From assembly GCA_019245415.1 (NCBI GenBank), contig JAFARO010000016.1, forward strand, positions 95,389 to 147,906: 52,518 bases of DNA, in the 5' to 3' direction. Positions 7,570 through 15,825 of this stretch are shown here, one piece after another. The number at the start of each line of letters is the position of its first letter. Within the stretch, counting starts at the first letter, position 1. The stretch is from Alphaproteobacteria bacterium (GTDB lineage Bacteria > Pseudomonadota > Alphaproteobacteria > Micropepsales > Micropepsaceae). The notes beneath the pieces were generated by a model. The model was given only the letters and a program-made list of their open reading frames with translations, did not search any database and was not told where the DNA came from. A program made the position numbers and the translations under genes.

Positions 7570-8625
7570 ATGGCCGCTCTCGAACGCAGGCAGTACTGGG
7601 ACAGTGACGGCGCGACACGGCTGATCGCCGACCCGCGCTGGTTTCCTGCCGCGCTCGACCGAGCGACGGGGGCCATTCGCCTTCTGGATCTCGGTCGCGA
7701 GCGGCCGAACTGGCGGGCGATAGCGCAAATGCAGTCTGGCCGGCAGCCGGCGATGTATGCGGCGCTGCCGGCGGCGGACGCGTATCGTTTCGCCTGTGCC
7801 GGCACGGCGCCAACAACGCTCAACATCATTTGGCATACATCCTATTGCTGTTCGACGGCAATCGCGACTGCACTCGATGTTCCCGGCGTCAATCTCTGCT
7901 TGTACGAACCGCAGATCCTCGTCGACGTCGCCGAGGCACGCCGCGAAGCCGCTCAAAGCGGCAAGGGCGATCCCGGCTGGCTGAGCAACGCGGTTCTGCA
8001 TCTTCTGGCGCGTCCGCATCCGGGAGAGAGGTCCGTTCTCGTCAAGGCCCCACCGGCAGCGAACGGATTGATCGCCGACGCTGCCGCGCGCACCGGCGGG
8101 AACATGCTGTTCCTGTACTGCGATTGCGAGAGCTTCCTGCGCGCGGTGCTGCGCTACGGTGAAGGGCGCCGCCGCGCCGTGCGCTATCTCTTCAACACGA
8201 GCCGCAGCGACCCTACGTTCCGCTGGCGCTGGGACGAACGCTCGCTGCTCGCGCTCACCGATCTGGAGATCGCGGCGCTCGCCTGGCAGATGCAGATGTC
8301 CCGCTTCCGCGGCGCGCTCGGCATCCACGGTCCGCGCGCAGCCTCGCTCGATTGCGCGGCATTCCTCGCCGCACCCAAGGCCACGGTGAAAGCGCTGTGG
8401 CGTTTCTTCGGTCTTCCCACAACCGCCGACGCGAGCCCGCTCTGCACCGATCCGGCCTTCCTGATCCGCCACGCCAAATTCGACGGTGAGGCCTTTTGCG
8501 CGCAGGACCAGGACAAAGGCTTGCATCCCGACATGATCGCCGACATTGCCCGCACCGCGCAGGCCAGTTTCGCGCTGTTCCCCGAAAACCGTTCCCCGCT
8601 GCCCCAGGCGCTGCCCTTGCTCTGA
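7570..8625 (+). CDS. sulfotransferase-like P-loop protein, second of a tandem pair
   Basis: 351 residues from the ATG at 7570; an in-frame TTG at 7549 with GAGAGGA 10 bases upstream is a possible alternative, since the ATG has its purine run only one base away. Clear paralogue of the preceding protein: ADPRWFPAALDRATGAIR, IIWHTSYCCSTAIATALDVPG (about 87-106), YEPQIL, MLFLYCDCESFLRAVLRYGEGRRR, AASLDC and the C-terminal ASFALFPENR block match it one for one. Both carry CCSTAI instead of the canonical GST loop. Function unknown; operon position suggests a link to aromatic catabolism. Confidence 0.7.
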   Translation: MAALERRQYWDSDGATRLIADPRWFPAALDRATGAIRLLDLGRERPNWRAIAQMQSGRQPAMYAALPAADAYRFACAGTAPTTLNIIWHTSYCCSTAIATALDVPGVNLCLYEPQILVDVAEARREAAQSGKGDPGWLSNAVLHLLARPHPGERSVLVKAPPAANGLIADAAARTGGNMLFLYCDCESFLRAVLRYGEGRRRAVRYLFNTSRSDPTFRWRWDERSLLALTDLEIAALAWQMQMSRFRGALGIHGPRAASLDCAAFLAAPKATVKALWRFFGLPTTADASPLCTDPAFLIRHAKFDGEAFCAQDQDKGLHPDMIADIARTAQASFALFPENRSPLPQALPLL

Positions 8626-8652
8626 TCGCGGCGCCGGAGGAAAAGAGGCGCC

Positions 8653-9633
8653 ATGAAACTCGCCTCCCTCAAACGGGGGCGCGACGGCGCGCTCGTCGTC
8701 GTGTCCCGCGACCTCAAGCGCTGCGTTCACGCCGAACCGATCGCCTCCACGCTGCAGCAGGCGCTCGACCATTGGCCTGAGAGCGCGCCGCGGCTGGCGC
8801 GGATCTCCGATCTGCTGAACGACGGCGCGGTCGCGGGGGAGATGGCTTTCGATCCGAAGAACTGCGCCGCGCCCCTGCCGCGCGCCTATCAATGGGCGGA
8901 CGGCTCGGCCTATGTCACCCATGTCGAGCTGGTGCGCAAAGCGCGCGGCGCGGACATGCCGCCGTCCTACTGGACGGATCCGCTGATGTACCAGGGCGGC
9001 TCGGACGGATTTCTCGGCCCCCGCGACCCCATCGTCTGCGCCGACGAATCCTGGGGCATCGATTTCGAGGGCGAAGTCGCAATCGTCGCCGATGACGTGC
9101 CCATGGGTTGCCCCGCCGATGCGGCGGCAGAGCGCATCAAGCTCGTGATGCTGGTCAACGACGTTTCGCTGCGCAACCTGATCCCGGCCGAGCTCGCCAA
9201 GAATTTCGGTTTCTTCCAATCCAAGCCTGCGAGCGCGTTTTCGCCGGTGGCCGCGACACCCGACGAATTGGGCGACGCGTGGCGGGAATCGAAGCTGCAC
9301 CTGCCGCTGCGCGTGGCCCTCAACGGCAGAGAGTTCGGCCGCCCCAATGCCGGCATCGACATGACTTTCTCCTTCGCCCAGCTTATCGCCCACGCGGCCA
9401 AGACGCGCTCGCTGGGCGCCGGTTCGATCATCGGCTCCGGCACCGTGTCGAACAGCGATCGCAGCGCGGGCTCGGCCTGCATCGCCGAACGGCGCTCGCT
9501 CGAAACCATCGAGCACGGCAAGCCGATCACGCCGTTCATGCGCTTCGGCGACAAGGTGCGGATCGAAATGACGGATGGCGAGGGCCGCTCGATCTTCGGC
9601 GCCATCGAGCAGGAGGTGGCGCGTCATGGCTGA
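8653..9633 (+). CDS. fumarylacetoacetate hydrolase family protein
   Basis: 326 residues, single FAH domain with a long N-terminal part. Metal-site and fold motifs are visible: GIDFEGEVAIV (acidic ligands near residues 137-141), VNDVSLRN, and the C-terminal GSIIGSGTVSNSD. In this operon, next to hmgA and maiA, the expected reaction is cleavage of fumarylacetoacetate to fumarate and acetoacetate, the last step of tyrosine degradation. GGAGGAAAAGAGG just before the ATG gives a strong ribosome site. The stop lies 5 codons inside maiA in another frame. Confidence 0.9.
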   Translation: MKLASLKRGRDGALVVVSRDLKRCVHAEPIASTLQQALDHWPESAPRLARISDLLNDGAVAGEMAFDPKNCAAPLPRAYQWADGSAYVTHVELVRKARGADMPPSYWTDPLMYQGGSDGFLGPRDPIVCADESWGIDFEGEVAIVADDVPMGCPADAAAERIKLVMLVNDVSLRNLIPAELAKNFGFFQSKPASAFSPVAATPDELGDAWRESKLHLPLRVALNGREFGRPNAGIDMTFSFAQLIAHAAKTRSLGAGSIIGSGTVSNSDRSAGSACIAERRSLETIEHGKPITPFMRFGDKVRIEMTDGEGRSIFGAIEQEVARHG

Positions 9634-10279
9634 GTTCGCGCTTTATGGCTATTTCCGCTCCTCGGCCGCATTCCGCGTGCGGATCGCGCTGAACCTGAAG
9701 GGCATCGAGCCCGATCTCAAATTCGTCCACCTGCTGAAGGACGGCGGCGGCCAGCACACGGCCGAATACAAAGCCCTCAATCCGCAGGAACTCATCCCGG
9801 CGCTGGTGCATGGCGCAAACACGATCACCCAGTCGCTCGCCATCATCGAATATCTCGACGAGATCGTGCCTGAGCCGCCGCTGCTGCCGCAGGATCCGCC
9901 CGGCCGTGCGCGCGTGCGCAGCATTGCCTATGCCATCGCCTGCGATATCCATCCGGTCAACAATCTGCGCGTCAATCAGTATATCAAGGCGGCCTTCGGG
10001 GCTTCGGCCGAACAGCAGATCGACTGGCAGAAACATTGGATCGGCCTGGGATTCGATGCGCTGGAGGCAATGTTGTCGTCATCGCCGGACACCGGCACCT
10101 GGTGCCATGGGGAGACGCCCACGCTCGCCGACATCTGTCTGGTCCCTCAGATGGCCAATGCGCGCCGGATCGCGCTCGATCTCGCGCCCTATCCCACGCT
10201 CACCCGCATCGAGTCGCATGCGCTGATGCATCCCGCCTTCGACAGAGCCCTGCCCAAGAACCAGCCCGATGCCGAATGA
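9626..10279 (+). CDS. maiA: maleylacetoacetate isomerase (zeta-class GST)
   Basis: 217 residues from the ATG at 9626, which overlaps the preceding gene by 8 bp and has AGGAGG 10 bases upstream. ALYGYFRSSAAFRVRIALNLKGI carries the zeta-GST active-site SSxxxRVRIAL, and NPQELIPAL plus QSLAIIEYLDE form the glutathione site. The enzyme uses glutathione to isomerise maleylacetoacetate to fumarylacetoacetate, linking hmgA to the hydrolase encoded upstream. Confidence 0.93.
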   Translation: MAEFALYGYFRSSAAFRVRIALNLKGIEPDLKFVHLLKDGGGQHTAEYKALNPQELIPALVHGANTITQSLAIIEYLDEIVPEPPLLPQDPPGRARVRSIAYAIACDIHPVNNLRVNQYIKAAFGASAEQQIDWQKHWIGLGFDALEAMLSSSPDTGTWCHGETPTLADICLVPQMANARRIALDLAPYPTLTRIESHALMHPAFDRALPKNQPDAE

Positions 10280-10730
10280 CGGGAGCCCACTCGACCTCGA
10301 CAGGTTCGTTCCCTATCGGCTGTCGGTGCTCACCAACCGCATCTCCGGCGCGATTGCACGGCACTATTCCGCTCGCTTCGCGCTGTCGATTCCCGAATGG
10401 CGCGTGATGGCGGTGTTGGGGCAGTCGCCCGGACTTTCCGCGCGTCACGTCGCGGAGCGGACGGCGATGGACAAAGTGCAGGTCAGCCGCGCAGTCGCGA
10501 ACCTGGTCCGCGCCAAGCGCGTGGCGCGCGTTGCCGACGCAAGCGACCGCCGGATCCACCGGCTTTCATTGAGCCGCCGAGGCCGGGCGATCTATGACGA
10601 GATTGTTCCGCTGGCATTGGAACTTGAGGAACTCCTGCTCGAGGCGCTGACTGCGAAGGAGCGCCAGGCGTTCGATCGCCTCATGGTTAAGCTCGCGCGC
10701 CAGACCGTTCGTCTCGAAAGCATCCCCTGA
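10269..10730 (+). CDS. MarR-family transcriptional regulator
   Basis: 153 residues, all-alpha MarR fold with the winged helix: ALSIPEWRVMAVLGQSPGLSARHVAERTAMDKVQVSRAVANLVRAKRVARV and the wing DASDRRIHRLSLS with its conserved DxR. It overlaps maiA by 11 bp and so belongs to the homogentisate operon. It is the most likely ligand of the palindrome in front of hppD, which would make the operon self-regulated, probably with a pathway intermediate (for example homogentisate or 4-hydroxyphenylpyruvate) as effector. The regulator-operator pairing is inferred. Confidence 0.9.
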   Translation: MPNDGSPLDLDRFVPYRLSVLTNRISGAIARHYSARFALSIPEWRVMAVLGQSPGLSARHVAERTAMDKVQVSRAVANLVRAKRVARVADASDRRIHRLSLSRRGRAIYDEIVPLALELEELLLEALTAKERQAFDRLMVKLARQTVRLESIP

Positions 10731-11048
10731 AACTCACGGTTTCGCGAGGATCATGGCGCGAAGATGAACCGTTCGAGCCCCAGCGGAAATTTTTGAGACA
10801 ATTTTTGCACCGCAAAAGCCATGCCAGACGGACATCTTGGATTGCTTCCGAGGCGTTGCATCTCTATACAGCGCAGCGGAGGTTGGGCATTTCCTCGGAA
10901 TCGAGGAGATTTCGAAGCACACTGGCATGCATGACGCACAATGGCTGGACATGCCGCCGCGCTTCGCGCTTTCCAGCGAACCTGCTTCCATTGTAATTTC
11001 CCGGTCAGATGGGTGGTCCATCTGCCAAACCTTCAGGGGTAAGAACCG
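10731..11048. other. 318-bp intergenic region with lower GC
   Basis: No convincing gene on either strand; the short open frames here lack coding-type third-position bias. It must hold the end of the tyrosine operon and the promoter of the secreted-protein gene at 11049. The only clear structure is the 5' UTR hairpin at 11006-11024. Confidence 0.5.
11006..11024 (+). promoter_or_regulatory. 5' UTR inverted repeat before the secreted HExxE protein
   Basis: CAGATGG-GTGGT-CCATCTG: 7-bp perfect arms with a 5-base loop, ending 24 bases before the ATG and just before the AGGGG ribosome site. It could be an mRNA stem that affects translation or stability, or a protein-binding operator. Confidence 0.4.
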
Positions 11049-12161
11049 ATGATGAAAAGCGTTGCTTCGCTGGCCGTGCTGGCGAGCGCTGTCGTGATGT
11101 CGAGTGCGGCGGGCGCCGCACCGAATTGGGAGGGCTCCAAGCCGGTGCCGATGTTCGCAGTGGGCACCGACCACTCGGCTCTTCCCTACAAGCCTGGCCA
11201 GGTCCCGCCGCCGGTGGTGCTGCAGACCTGGAGCGGCGGCTACACCGACCTCACGGGCCGTTCCATCACCTTCAAGATGGTCGGGCAGGACCCTTCGGTC
11301 TCGAACACCGACACCCACATCAAGACCGTGCTGATCCCGGTGATCTTCGTCTACGGCGCGACGAACGGCAATATGACCTTCAATCCGAGCCTCAAGCACA
11401 CCAGCGGCGACGGCACGCTGAGCGTCATGAAGGCGCTTCCGCAATCGCCGATGTTCGATCCCAGCTCCGACCTCACCTCCGGTTCGATCGATTGCGGCAC
11501 CGCGCAGTATATCGACGCCTTCCAGCGCTGCACCTTCTACGGCAGCGTCCAGACCAACACCGGTTATCACACCGTCCTGGACCTCATAAAGATCAAGGGC
11601 GTCAAGCCGATTACGATCAACGTCTCCGCGGCCCAGGGCAAGGTGATCAACAATCCGTTCGGCACGGGCGTGGTCGGCACCTATCCGATCAACAATTTCG
11701 ACTCGACGATCGGGTCCTATCTGTCCTCGCACAACACCAAGATCACGCCGGACATCTTTCCGTTCTTCATCTCCTATGACATCTATCTGACATCCGGCGG
11801 CTGCTGCATCGGCGGCTATCACAGCGCCCGCGGCGCCCAGACGTACGGCTACACCACCTATGTCGACAGCCCCGGAGCCTTCTCCGAGGATATCGACGCG
11901 GTGAGCCACGAGGTCGGCGAGTGGTACGACGATCCGTTCACCAACAACCACGTGAACTGCCAGGACAATTCGATCCTGGAAGTCGGCGATCCGCTGGAAG
12001 GCCTCCCGAACTACGGCACCTTCCCGGTCAGCCTCAACGGCTTCACCTGGCATCCGCAGGAGTTGGCGCAGATGCCGTATTTCGGCGCGCCCACCAGCAC
12101 GTCCGCAAACGGCTGGGAGTCGACGCATAACAGCCTGACGCACGTCTGCCCGGGCCAGTAA
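11049..12161 (+). CDS. secreted protein with HExxE motif, possible zincin-like hydrolase
   Basis: 370 residues, Sec signal peptide about 1-23 (SSAAGA/APNW). The mature part is rich in Thr, Ser, Asn and Gly, with scattered cysteines (C149, C161, CC 252-253, C304, C368), as expected for an exported protein. The block AVSHEVGEWYDDPFTNN (H287, E288, E291) has an HExxE core followed by a D-D-P, reminiscent of the HExxE..xDP motif of several secreted putative metalloproteins; the classical HExxH is absent. A downstream ILEVGDPLEG could give another acidic ligand. I cannot name a substrate. Monocistronic: own leader hairpin and its own terminator. Confidence 0.75.
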   Translation: MMKSVASLAVLASAVVMSSAAGAAPNWEGSKPVPMFAVGTDHSALPYKPGQVPPPVVLQTWSGGYTDLTGRSITFKMVGQDPSVSNTDTHIKTVLIPVIFVYGATNGNMTFNPSLKHTSGDGTLSVMKALPQSPMFDPSSDLTSGSIDCGTAQYIDAFQRCTFYGSVQTNTGYHTVLDLIKIKGVKPITINVSAAQGKVINNPFGTGVVGTYPINNFDSTIGSYLSSHNTKITPDIFPFFISYDIYLTSGGCCIGGYHSARGAQTYGYTTYVDSPGAFSEDIDAVSHEVGEWYDDPFTNNHVNCQDNSILEVGDPLEGLPNYGTFPVSLNGFTWHPQELAQMPYFGAPTSTSANGWESTHNSLTHVCPGQ

Positions 12162-12186
12162 GCCCGACGCAACGTGACGCCCAATG

Positions 12187-12216
12187 GGGGCGGCCTTCGG
12201 GCCGCCCCTTTTTCTT
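12187..12216 (+). terminator. rho-independent terminator
   Basis: GGGGCGGCC-TTCG-GGCCGCCCC followed by TTTTTCTT, 25 bp after the stop of the secreted-protein gene. Nine perfect GC-rich base pairs, a stable TTCG loop and a T-tract make this the clearest terminator in the window. Confidence 0.93.
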
Positions 12217-12342
12217 GGCTGCAGATCGGCTGCTGATCGACGCCGATGGCGGACCGCAAGTCCGAAAAATTCGGCAAACGCCGATCATCGGCACGCTCTG
12301 CCGCCAGGAAAATAAATCCGGCCGCCAGCAGAAGCCGCAGAG

Positions 12343-12597
12343 TCACGGCGCGACCTCGGCCAGAATTTCGAGGCGGTGCACCGTGTCCTCCAGGACCGGC
12401 GCTTCAAGGCATTCGCGGCGCAGTTCCGAGACGACTTCGGCCAATCGCGCACGCGTCGCTTGCGATACCTCGTGCATGCGATTGTGCAGGCATTCGCAGC
12501 GCAGCGCTTCCAGCGGCTGGACTCCCCGCTCACCGGCGGCACAGGCGCACTCCCAAGGCCCGATGCAGTGGCTGAGACAGCAACTGAATTCGCTCAT
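12343..12597 (-). CDS. small Cys-rich hypothetical protein
   Basis: 84 residues from the ATG at 12597-12595, with GGAG 6 bases upstream. The N-terminal part is Cys-rich (MSEFSCCLSHCIGPWECAC, then LRCEC), giving seven cysteines in the first 36 residues plus one near residue 61, which suggests metal binding or disulfides. The C-terminal half looks like a helical hairpin (VSQATRARLAEVVSELRRECLEAPVLEDTVHRLEIL). Third codon positions are GC-rich as in neighbours, which supports coding. Not a family I recognise. Confidence 0.45.
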   Translation of the reverse strand: MSEFSCCLSHCIGPWECACAAGERGVQPLEALRCECLHNRMHEVSQATRARLAEVVSELRRECLEAPVLEDTVHRLEILAEVAP

Positions 12598-12791
12598 CGA
12601 TTTCTCCGCCTTCCGGGCCCAATTGAAGTGCCGCAGCGAAAACTTTGCCTTGAGGAAGATCAACCAACGGCAATACCTGCGTCCGGGATTTTACCTACGG
12701 ATGCATCCGGATGCGGCGTTTTTGACCGGTGTCAATGTCCGGCCGGCGAGGCACTGGCATCGTTCACCGCGCAGATTGTCCCGAGGTGGCC

Positions 12792-12914
12792 ATGCAGCCT
12801 TCAGACATCCTTGTTGTGGCGCTGATATCGAGCGCCTTTGGTCTTTTCGCCGTGACAGTGGCCGCGGTGGGTTGGGTCGAACGGCGCTGGGCCAAGGCGA
12901 ACGGAAGATCGTAG
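12792..12914 (+). CDS. small single-pass membrane protein
   Basis: 40 residues, MQPSDILVVALISSAFGLFA then a second part of the same helix ending in a basic tail (ERRWAKANGRS). GAGG lies 5 bases before the ATG. One transmembrane helix (about residues 5-28) with a positively charged C-terminus predicts an inner-membrane protein with its tail in the cytoplasm. Too short to assign; upstream of, but not clearly coupled to, msrB. Confidence 0.45.
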   Translation: MQPSDILVVALISSAFGLFAVTVAAVGWVERRWAKANGRS

Positions 12915-13039
12915 ATTTCGCCGGGCGTTTCGGATCGCTCCTCGGCCACTCTGTTCGGCCGGGCCGATCAATGTAACCCAAGTGCCCCCTGGCGCGAATT
13001 GGCGTATTGTCGGCGACAGGGCTGTGCTTGAGGATGAAA

Positions 13040-13579
13040 ATGACCCGACTTTCCCGCAGAAATCTGCTCGCCGCGGCATCCGCGCTGGCGCTGCTGCCCG
13101 CTGCTGCGCTCGCCGCGATCCCGATGGTCGCGATCGAGAATTTCTCCGCGGCCGGCAAGGACCTCGGCACGGTCCAGGTGCCCAAGGTGATCAAGAGCGA
13201 AGCCGACTGGAAGAAGATGCTCGCACCCCTGCAATTCGAGGTGACGCGCCACGCCGATACCGAGCGGCCTTTCAGCGGCATCTATGCCGAGAGCAAGGGC
13301 GACGGGCTCTATCGCTGCATCTGCTGCGCCACGGCGCTGTTCGATTCGCGCACCAAGTTCGAGTCCGGCACCGGCTGGCCGAGCTTCTGGCAGCCGATCG
13401 CAAAGCGCAATGTCGTCGAAGATCACGATTCGAGCTTCATGATGGAGCGCACCGCGGTGGCCTGCGCGCGTTGCGATGCCCATCTGGGCCACGTCTTCGA
13501 CGACGGGCCTCAGCCCACGGGTCTGCGCTACTGCATGAACTCGGCGTCGCTCCAATTCGTCCCGCGCGCAAAGGCATGA
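13040..13579 (+). CDS. msrB: peptide-methionine (R)-S-oxide reductase, exported (Tat-type signal)
   Basis: 179 residues from the ATG at 13040, with GAGG 6 bases upstream; an ATG two codons earlier (13034) sits too close to that site. The N-terminus [20 protein letters not shown] is a twin-arginine-type signal, so the enzyme should act in the periplasm. Zinc cysteines are paired as C93xxC96 and C142xxC145, the [10 protein letters not shown] substrate loop is present, and the catalytic cysteine is C165 in RYCMNSASL. It repairs methionine-R-sulfoxide in proteins. The next gene encodes the partner MsrA. Confidence 0.93.
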   Translation: MTRLSRRNLLAAASALALLPAAALAAIPMVAIENFSAAGKDLGTVQVPKVIKSEADWKKMLAPLQFEVTRHADTERPFSGIYAESKGDGLYRCICCATALFDSRTKFESGTGWPSFWQPIAKRNVVEDHDSSFMMERTAVACARCDAHLGHVFDDGPQPTGLRYCMNSASLQFVPRAKA

Positions 13580-13587
13580 GGCCGACC

Positions 13588-14271
13588 ATGGCAATTCGAC
13601 TGACTGCGGTTCTGGTGAGCGCGGCGATGCTCTTGGGTTGCGCGCGCGCGGGCGAGATCGCTTCGCATCCGCTGCCCGCGCCGGTGCTGGACGAGCCAAC
13701 TGCCGCCGGGTCCGAGACCGCAGTGTTCGCCGGAGGCTGCTTCTGGGGCATGCAAGGCGTCTTCCAGCACGTCAAGGGCGTGAGCCAGGTCGTGTCCGGG
13801 TATGCCGGTGGGCGCAAGCCCGATGGCGGTTACGAGGAGGTCTCCAGCGGAACGACCGGCAATGCGGAATCGATCCGCATCGTCTTCGACCCGCATCAGG
13901 TGAGTTTCGGCGCGCTTCTGCGCGTGTTCTTTTCGGTGATGGACCCGACGGAGTTGAACTACCAGGGACCGGACCAAGGAACCCAGTATCGCTCCGCCGT
14001 TTTTGCGACGTCGCCGATGCAAGGCAAAGTCGCGAACGCCTATGTCGCGCAGCTCGCGGGGGCGCGCGTGTTTTCCGCGCCGATCGTCACCGAGGTGACG
14101 CCGTTCAAGGCCTTCTACAGCGCCGAGGACTATCACCAGGACTACCTGATCCATCATCCGGATCAGCCCTACATCGCCGTCAACGATCTGCCGAAGCTCG
14201 CCGCGCTCAAGACGCTCTATCCCGCGCTGTGGCGCGAGAAGGCTGCGATGGTCTTTCCTGCACGCTCTTGA
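13588..14271 (+). CDS. msrA: peptide-methionine (S)-S-oxide reductase, predicted lipoprotein
   Basis: 227 residues from the ATG at 13588, preceded by GAGG at 13578-13581 with 6-base spacing; an ATG at 13576 overlapping the msrB stop is possible. MAIRLTAVLVSAAMLLGC ends in a lipobox with lipidation at C18, so this MsrA is probably anchored to a membrane on the periplasmic side. The catalytic motif is AGGCFWGMQGVF (C51). DYHQDYLIHHP and the central GTQYRSAVF are typical of MsrA. Together with MsrB it forms a periplasmic repair pair for both sulfoxide isomers. Confidence 0.93.
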   Translation: MAIRLTAVLVSAAMLLGCARAGEIASHPLPAPVLDEPTAAGSETAVFAGGCFWGMQGVFQHVKGVSQVVSGYAGGRKPDGGYEEVSSGTTGNAESIRIVFDPHQVSFGALLRVFFSVMDPTELNYQGPDQGTQYRSAVFATSPMQGKVANAYVAQLAGARVFSAPIVTEVTPFKAFYSAEDYHQDYLIHHPDQPYIAVNDLPKLAALKTLYPALWREKAAMVFPARS

Positions 14272-14299
14272 TTCTGTCGCCGGCCGGTACTTGACCCGC

Positions 14300-15733
14300 C
14301 TATTCGATCCAAGCGCCGCCATGGCGCTCGGTGAGCGCGTGCTGGCTTGAGGGACCGCCGGACCCGGCGGCGTACGGCATCGGCTTCATGTCGCGCTCTT
14401 GCCAGCCTTCCGCGATCCTGTCGATCCAGGCCCACGCGGCTTCGGTCTCGTCGCGGCGCACGAACAGGGTCTGGTTGCCCGCCAGTGCATCGAGGAACAA
14501 CCGCTCGTACGCAATGCGCCTTCGCGTACGCTTGAAGGCCTCGATCAGGCTCAAATTCAGGGACAGCGGCTTCAGCTGCATGCCGCCGCGGTCGAGGCTG
14601 GGCGTCTTGTTCATGATGCAGAGCGAGATCTCCTCCTCCGGCTGCAGGCGAATGGTCAGCCGGTTCGCCACCAGGCCGCGGCGCGGGAAGATTGAGTGCG
14701 GCACGGGACGGAACTGCACCACGATCTGCGTATTGCGCTCCGCGAGCCGCTTGCCGGTGCGCAGATAGAACGGCACGCCGGCCCAGCGCCAATTGTCGAC
14801 ATGGGCGGCAATGGCGACGAAGGTCTCGGTGTCGCTTTCGCGGCCGTCCTTCTCGCCGGTGTAGCCCGCTACCTCGGTGCCGCCGACGAAGCCGCGCGTA
14901 TACTGGCCGCGCACGGTCCGGCGTTCGACGTCGTCGGCGCCGATCGGGCGCAGCGAGCGGATCACCTTGACCTTCTCGTTGCGCACCGAATCGGGCTGGA
15001 GGTCGGCCGGCGGCTCCATCGCCACCAGACAGAGAAGCTGCAGCAGATGGTTCTGCACGATGTCGCGCAGCGCGCCGTAGCGATCGTAATAGGACCAGCG
15101 CCCGTCGACACCCACCGTCTCCGCCACGGTGATCTGGACATGCTCGATCGAATCCTTGTTCCAGAGCGGCTCGAACAGCGTGTTGGCGAAACGCAGCGCC
15201 AGCAGGTTCTGCACCGCTTCCTTGCCGAGATAGTGGTCGACGCGGAAAATGCGGTCTTCGCCGAAGGCATCCTCGAGCGCGGCCTCGATCTTGCGGCATG
15301 AGGCAAGGTCGTGCCCGATGGGCTTCTCGACCATGATCCGCGCGGGCGCTTTGGACAAGCCGGCGCCGTTCAGGTGCTGAGCGATGGTGGCGAAGAAATC
15401 GGGCGAGGTTGCGAGATAGAATATCGTCTCTTCGACACCCTGGAGCTTTTCGGCCAACAGTTTGTAATCGTCCTCCTTCTGCGCATCGCCGGCAAAATAG
15501 GAGAGCCGTTTTGCGAACCGCGCCCAGACGTCTTCGGAAAAGCTCTCGCCGACACGCTCGGCGACCAGAGCGCGGACTCGCGCGGGCAAATCGAGGGGAT
15601 TGCGGGCCGTGCCGACGATCGAGAGCTCGGACGGCAACAGACCGTCGGCATCCAGATAATAAAGAGACGGAAACAGCATCTTGCTGGCGAGGTCGCCGGT
15701 GGCACCGAAAATCACCATCGCTCGCTTGTGCAT
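14300..15733 (-). CDS. zwf: glucose-6-phosphate 1-dehydrogenase
   Basis: 477 residues, the usual length. MVIFGATGDLASKMLFPSLY gives the GxxGDLA nucleotide-binding motif and RVDHYLGKEAVQN is the G6PD active-site signature with the conserved DH and K. It oxidises glucose-6-phosphate to 6-phosphogluconolactone and yields NADPH, which the neighbouring isoprenoid and sulfoxide-repair reactions consume (a link by inference only). GAGGA lies 7 bases before the ATG. Convergent with msrA, divergent from the hopanoid operon; no pgl or edd gene follows. Confidence 0.96.
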   Translation of the reverse strand: MHKRAMVIFGATGDLASKMLFPSLYYLDADGLLPSELSIVGTARNPLDLPARVRALVAERVGESFSEDVWARFAKRLSYFAGDAQKEDDYKLLAEKLQGVEETIFYLATSPDFFATIAQHLNGAGLSKAPARIMVEKPIGHDLASCRKIEAALEDAFGEDRIFRVDHYLGKEAVQNLLALRFANTLFEPLWNKDSIEHVQITVAETVGVDGRWSYYDRYGALRDIVQNHLLQLLCLVAMEPPADLQPDSVRNEKVKVIRSLRPIGADDVERRTVRGQYTRGFVGGTEVAGYTGEKDGRESDTETFVAIAAHVDNWRWAGVPFYLRTGKRLAERNTQIVVQFRPVPHSIFPRRGLVANRLTIRLQPEEEISLCIMNKTPSLDRGGMQLKPLSLNLSLIEAFKRTRRRIAYERLFLDALAGNQTLFVRRDETEAAWAWIDRIAEGWQERDMKPMPYAAGSGGPSSQHALTERHGGAWIE

Positions 15734-15825
15734 ATCAGGGTCCTCTAGGTCTGGAGAAACCCGCGCGGCAGAGCGCCGCGCGTTGCATGCCCGCCCGCTC
15801 CTTTCGGCCGCGTCCAGACAAGGCC

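Noticed and set aside
7471..9627. 718-codon open frame on the minus strand opposite the sulfotransferase-like and FAH genes
   Set aside because: Long only because of high GC; its translation is Arg/Gly/Ala-rich without motifs, while the plus strand carries clear families.
10837..11052. 71-codon plus-strand frame before the secreted-protein gene
   Set aside because: Codon third positions lack the GC bias of neighbours and it runs into the 5' UTR hairpin and the next start.
12011..12346. Minus-strand frame starting GTG at 12346, coupled (GTGA) to the Cys-rich gene, with a signal-like start
   Set aside because: Runs through the strong terminator and 150 bp antisense into the secreted-protein gene; the later part looks non-coding. 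A short secreted peptide is not excluded.
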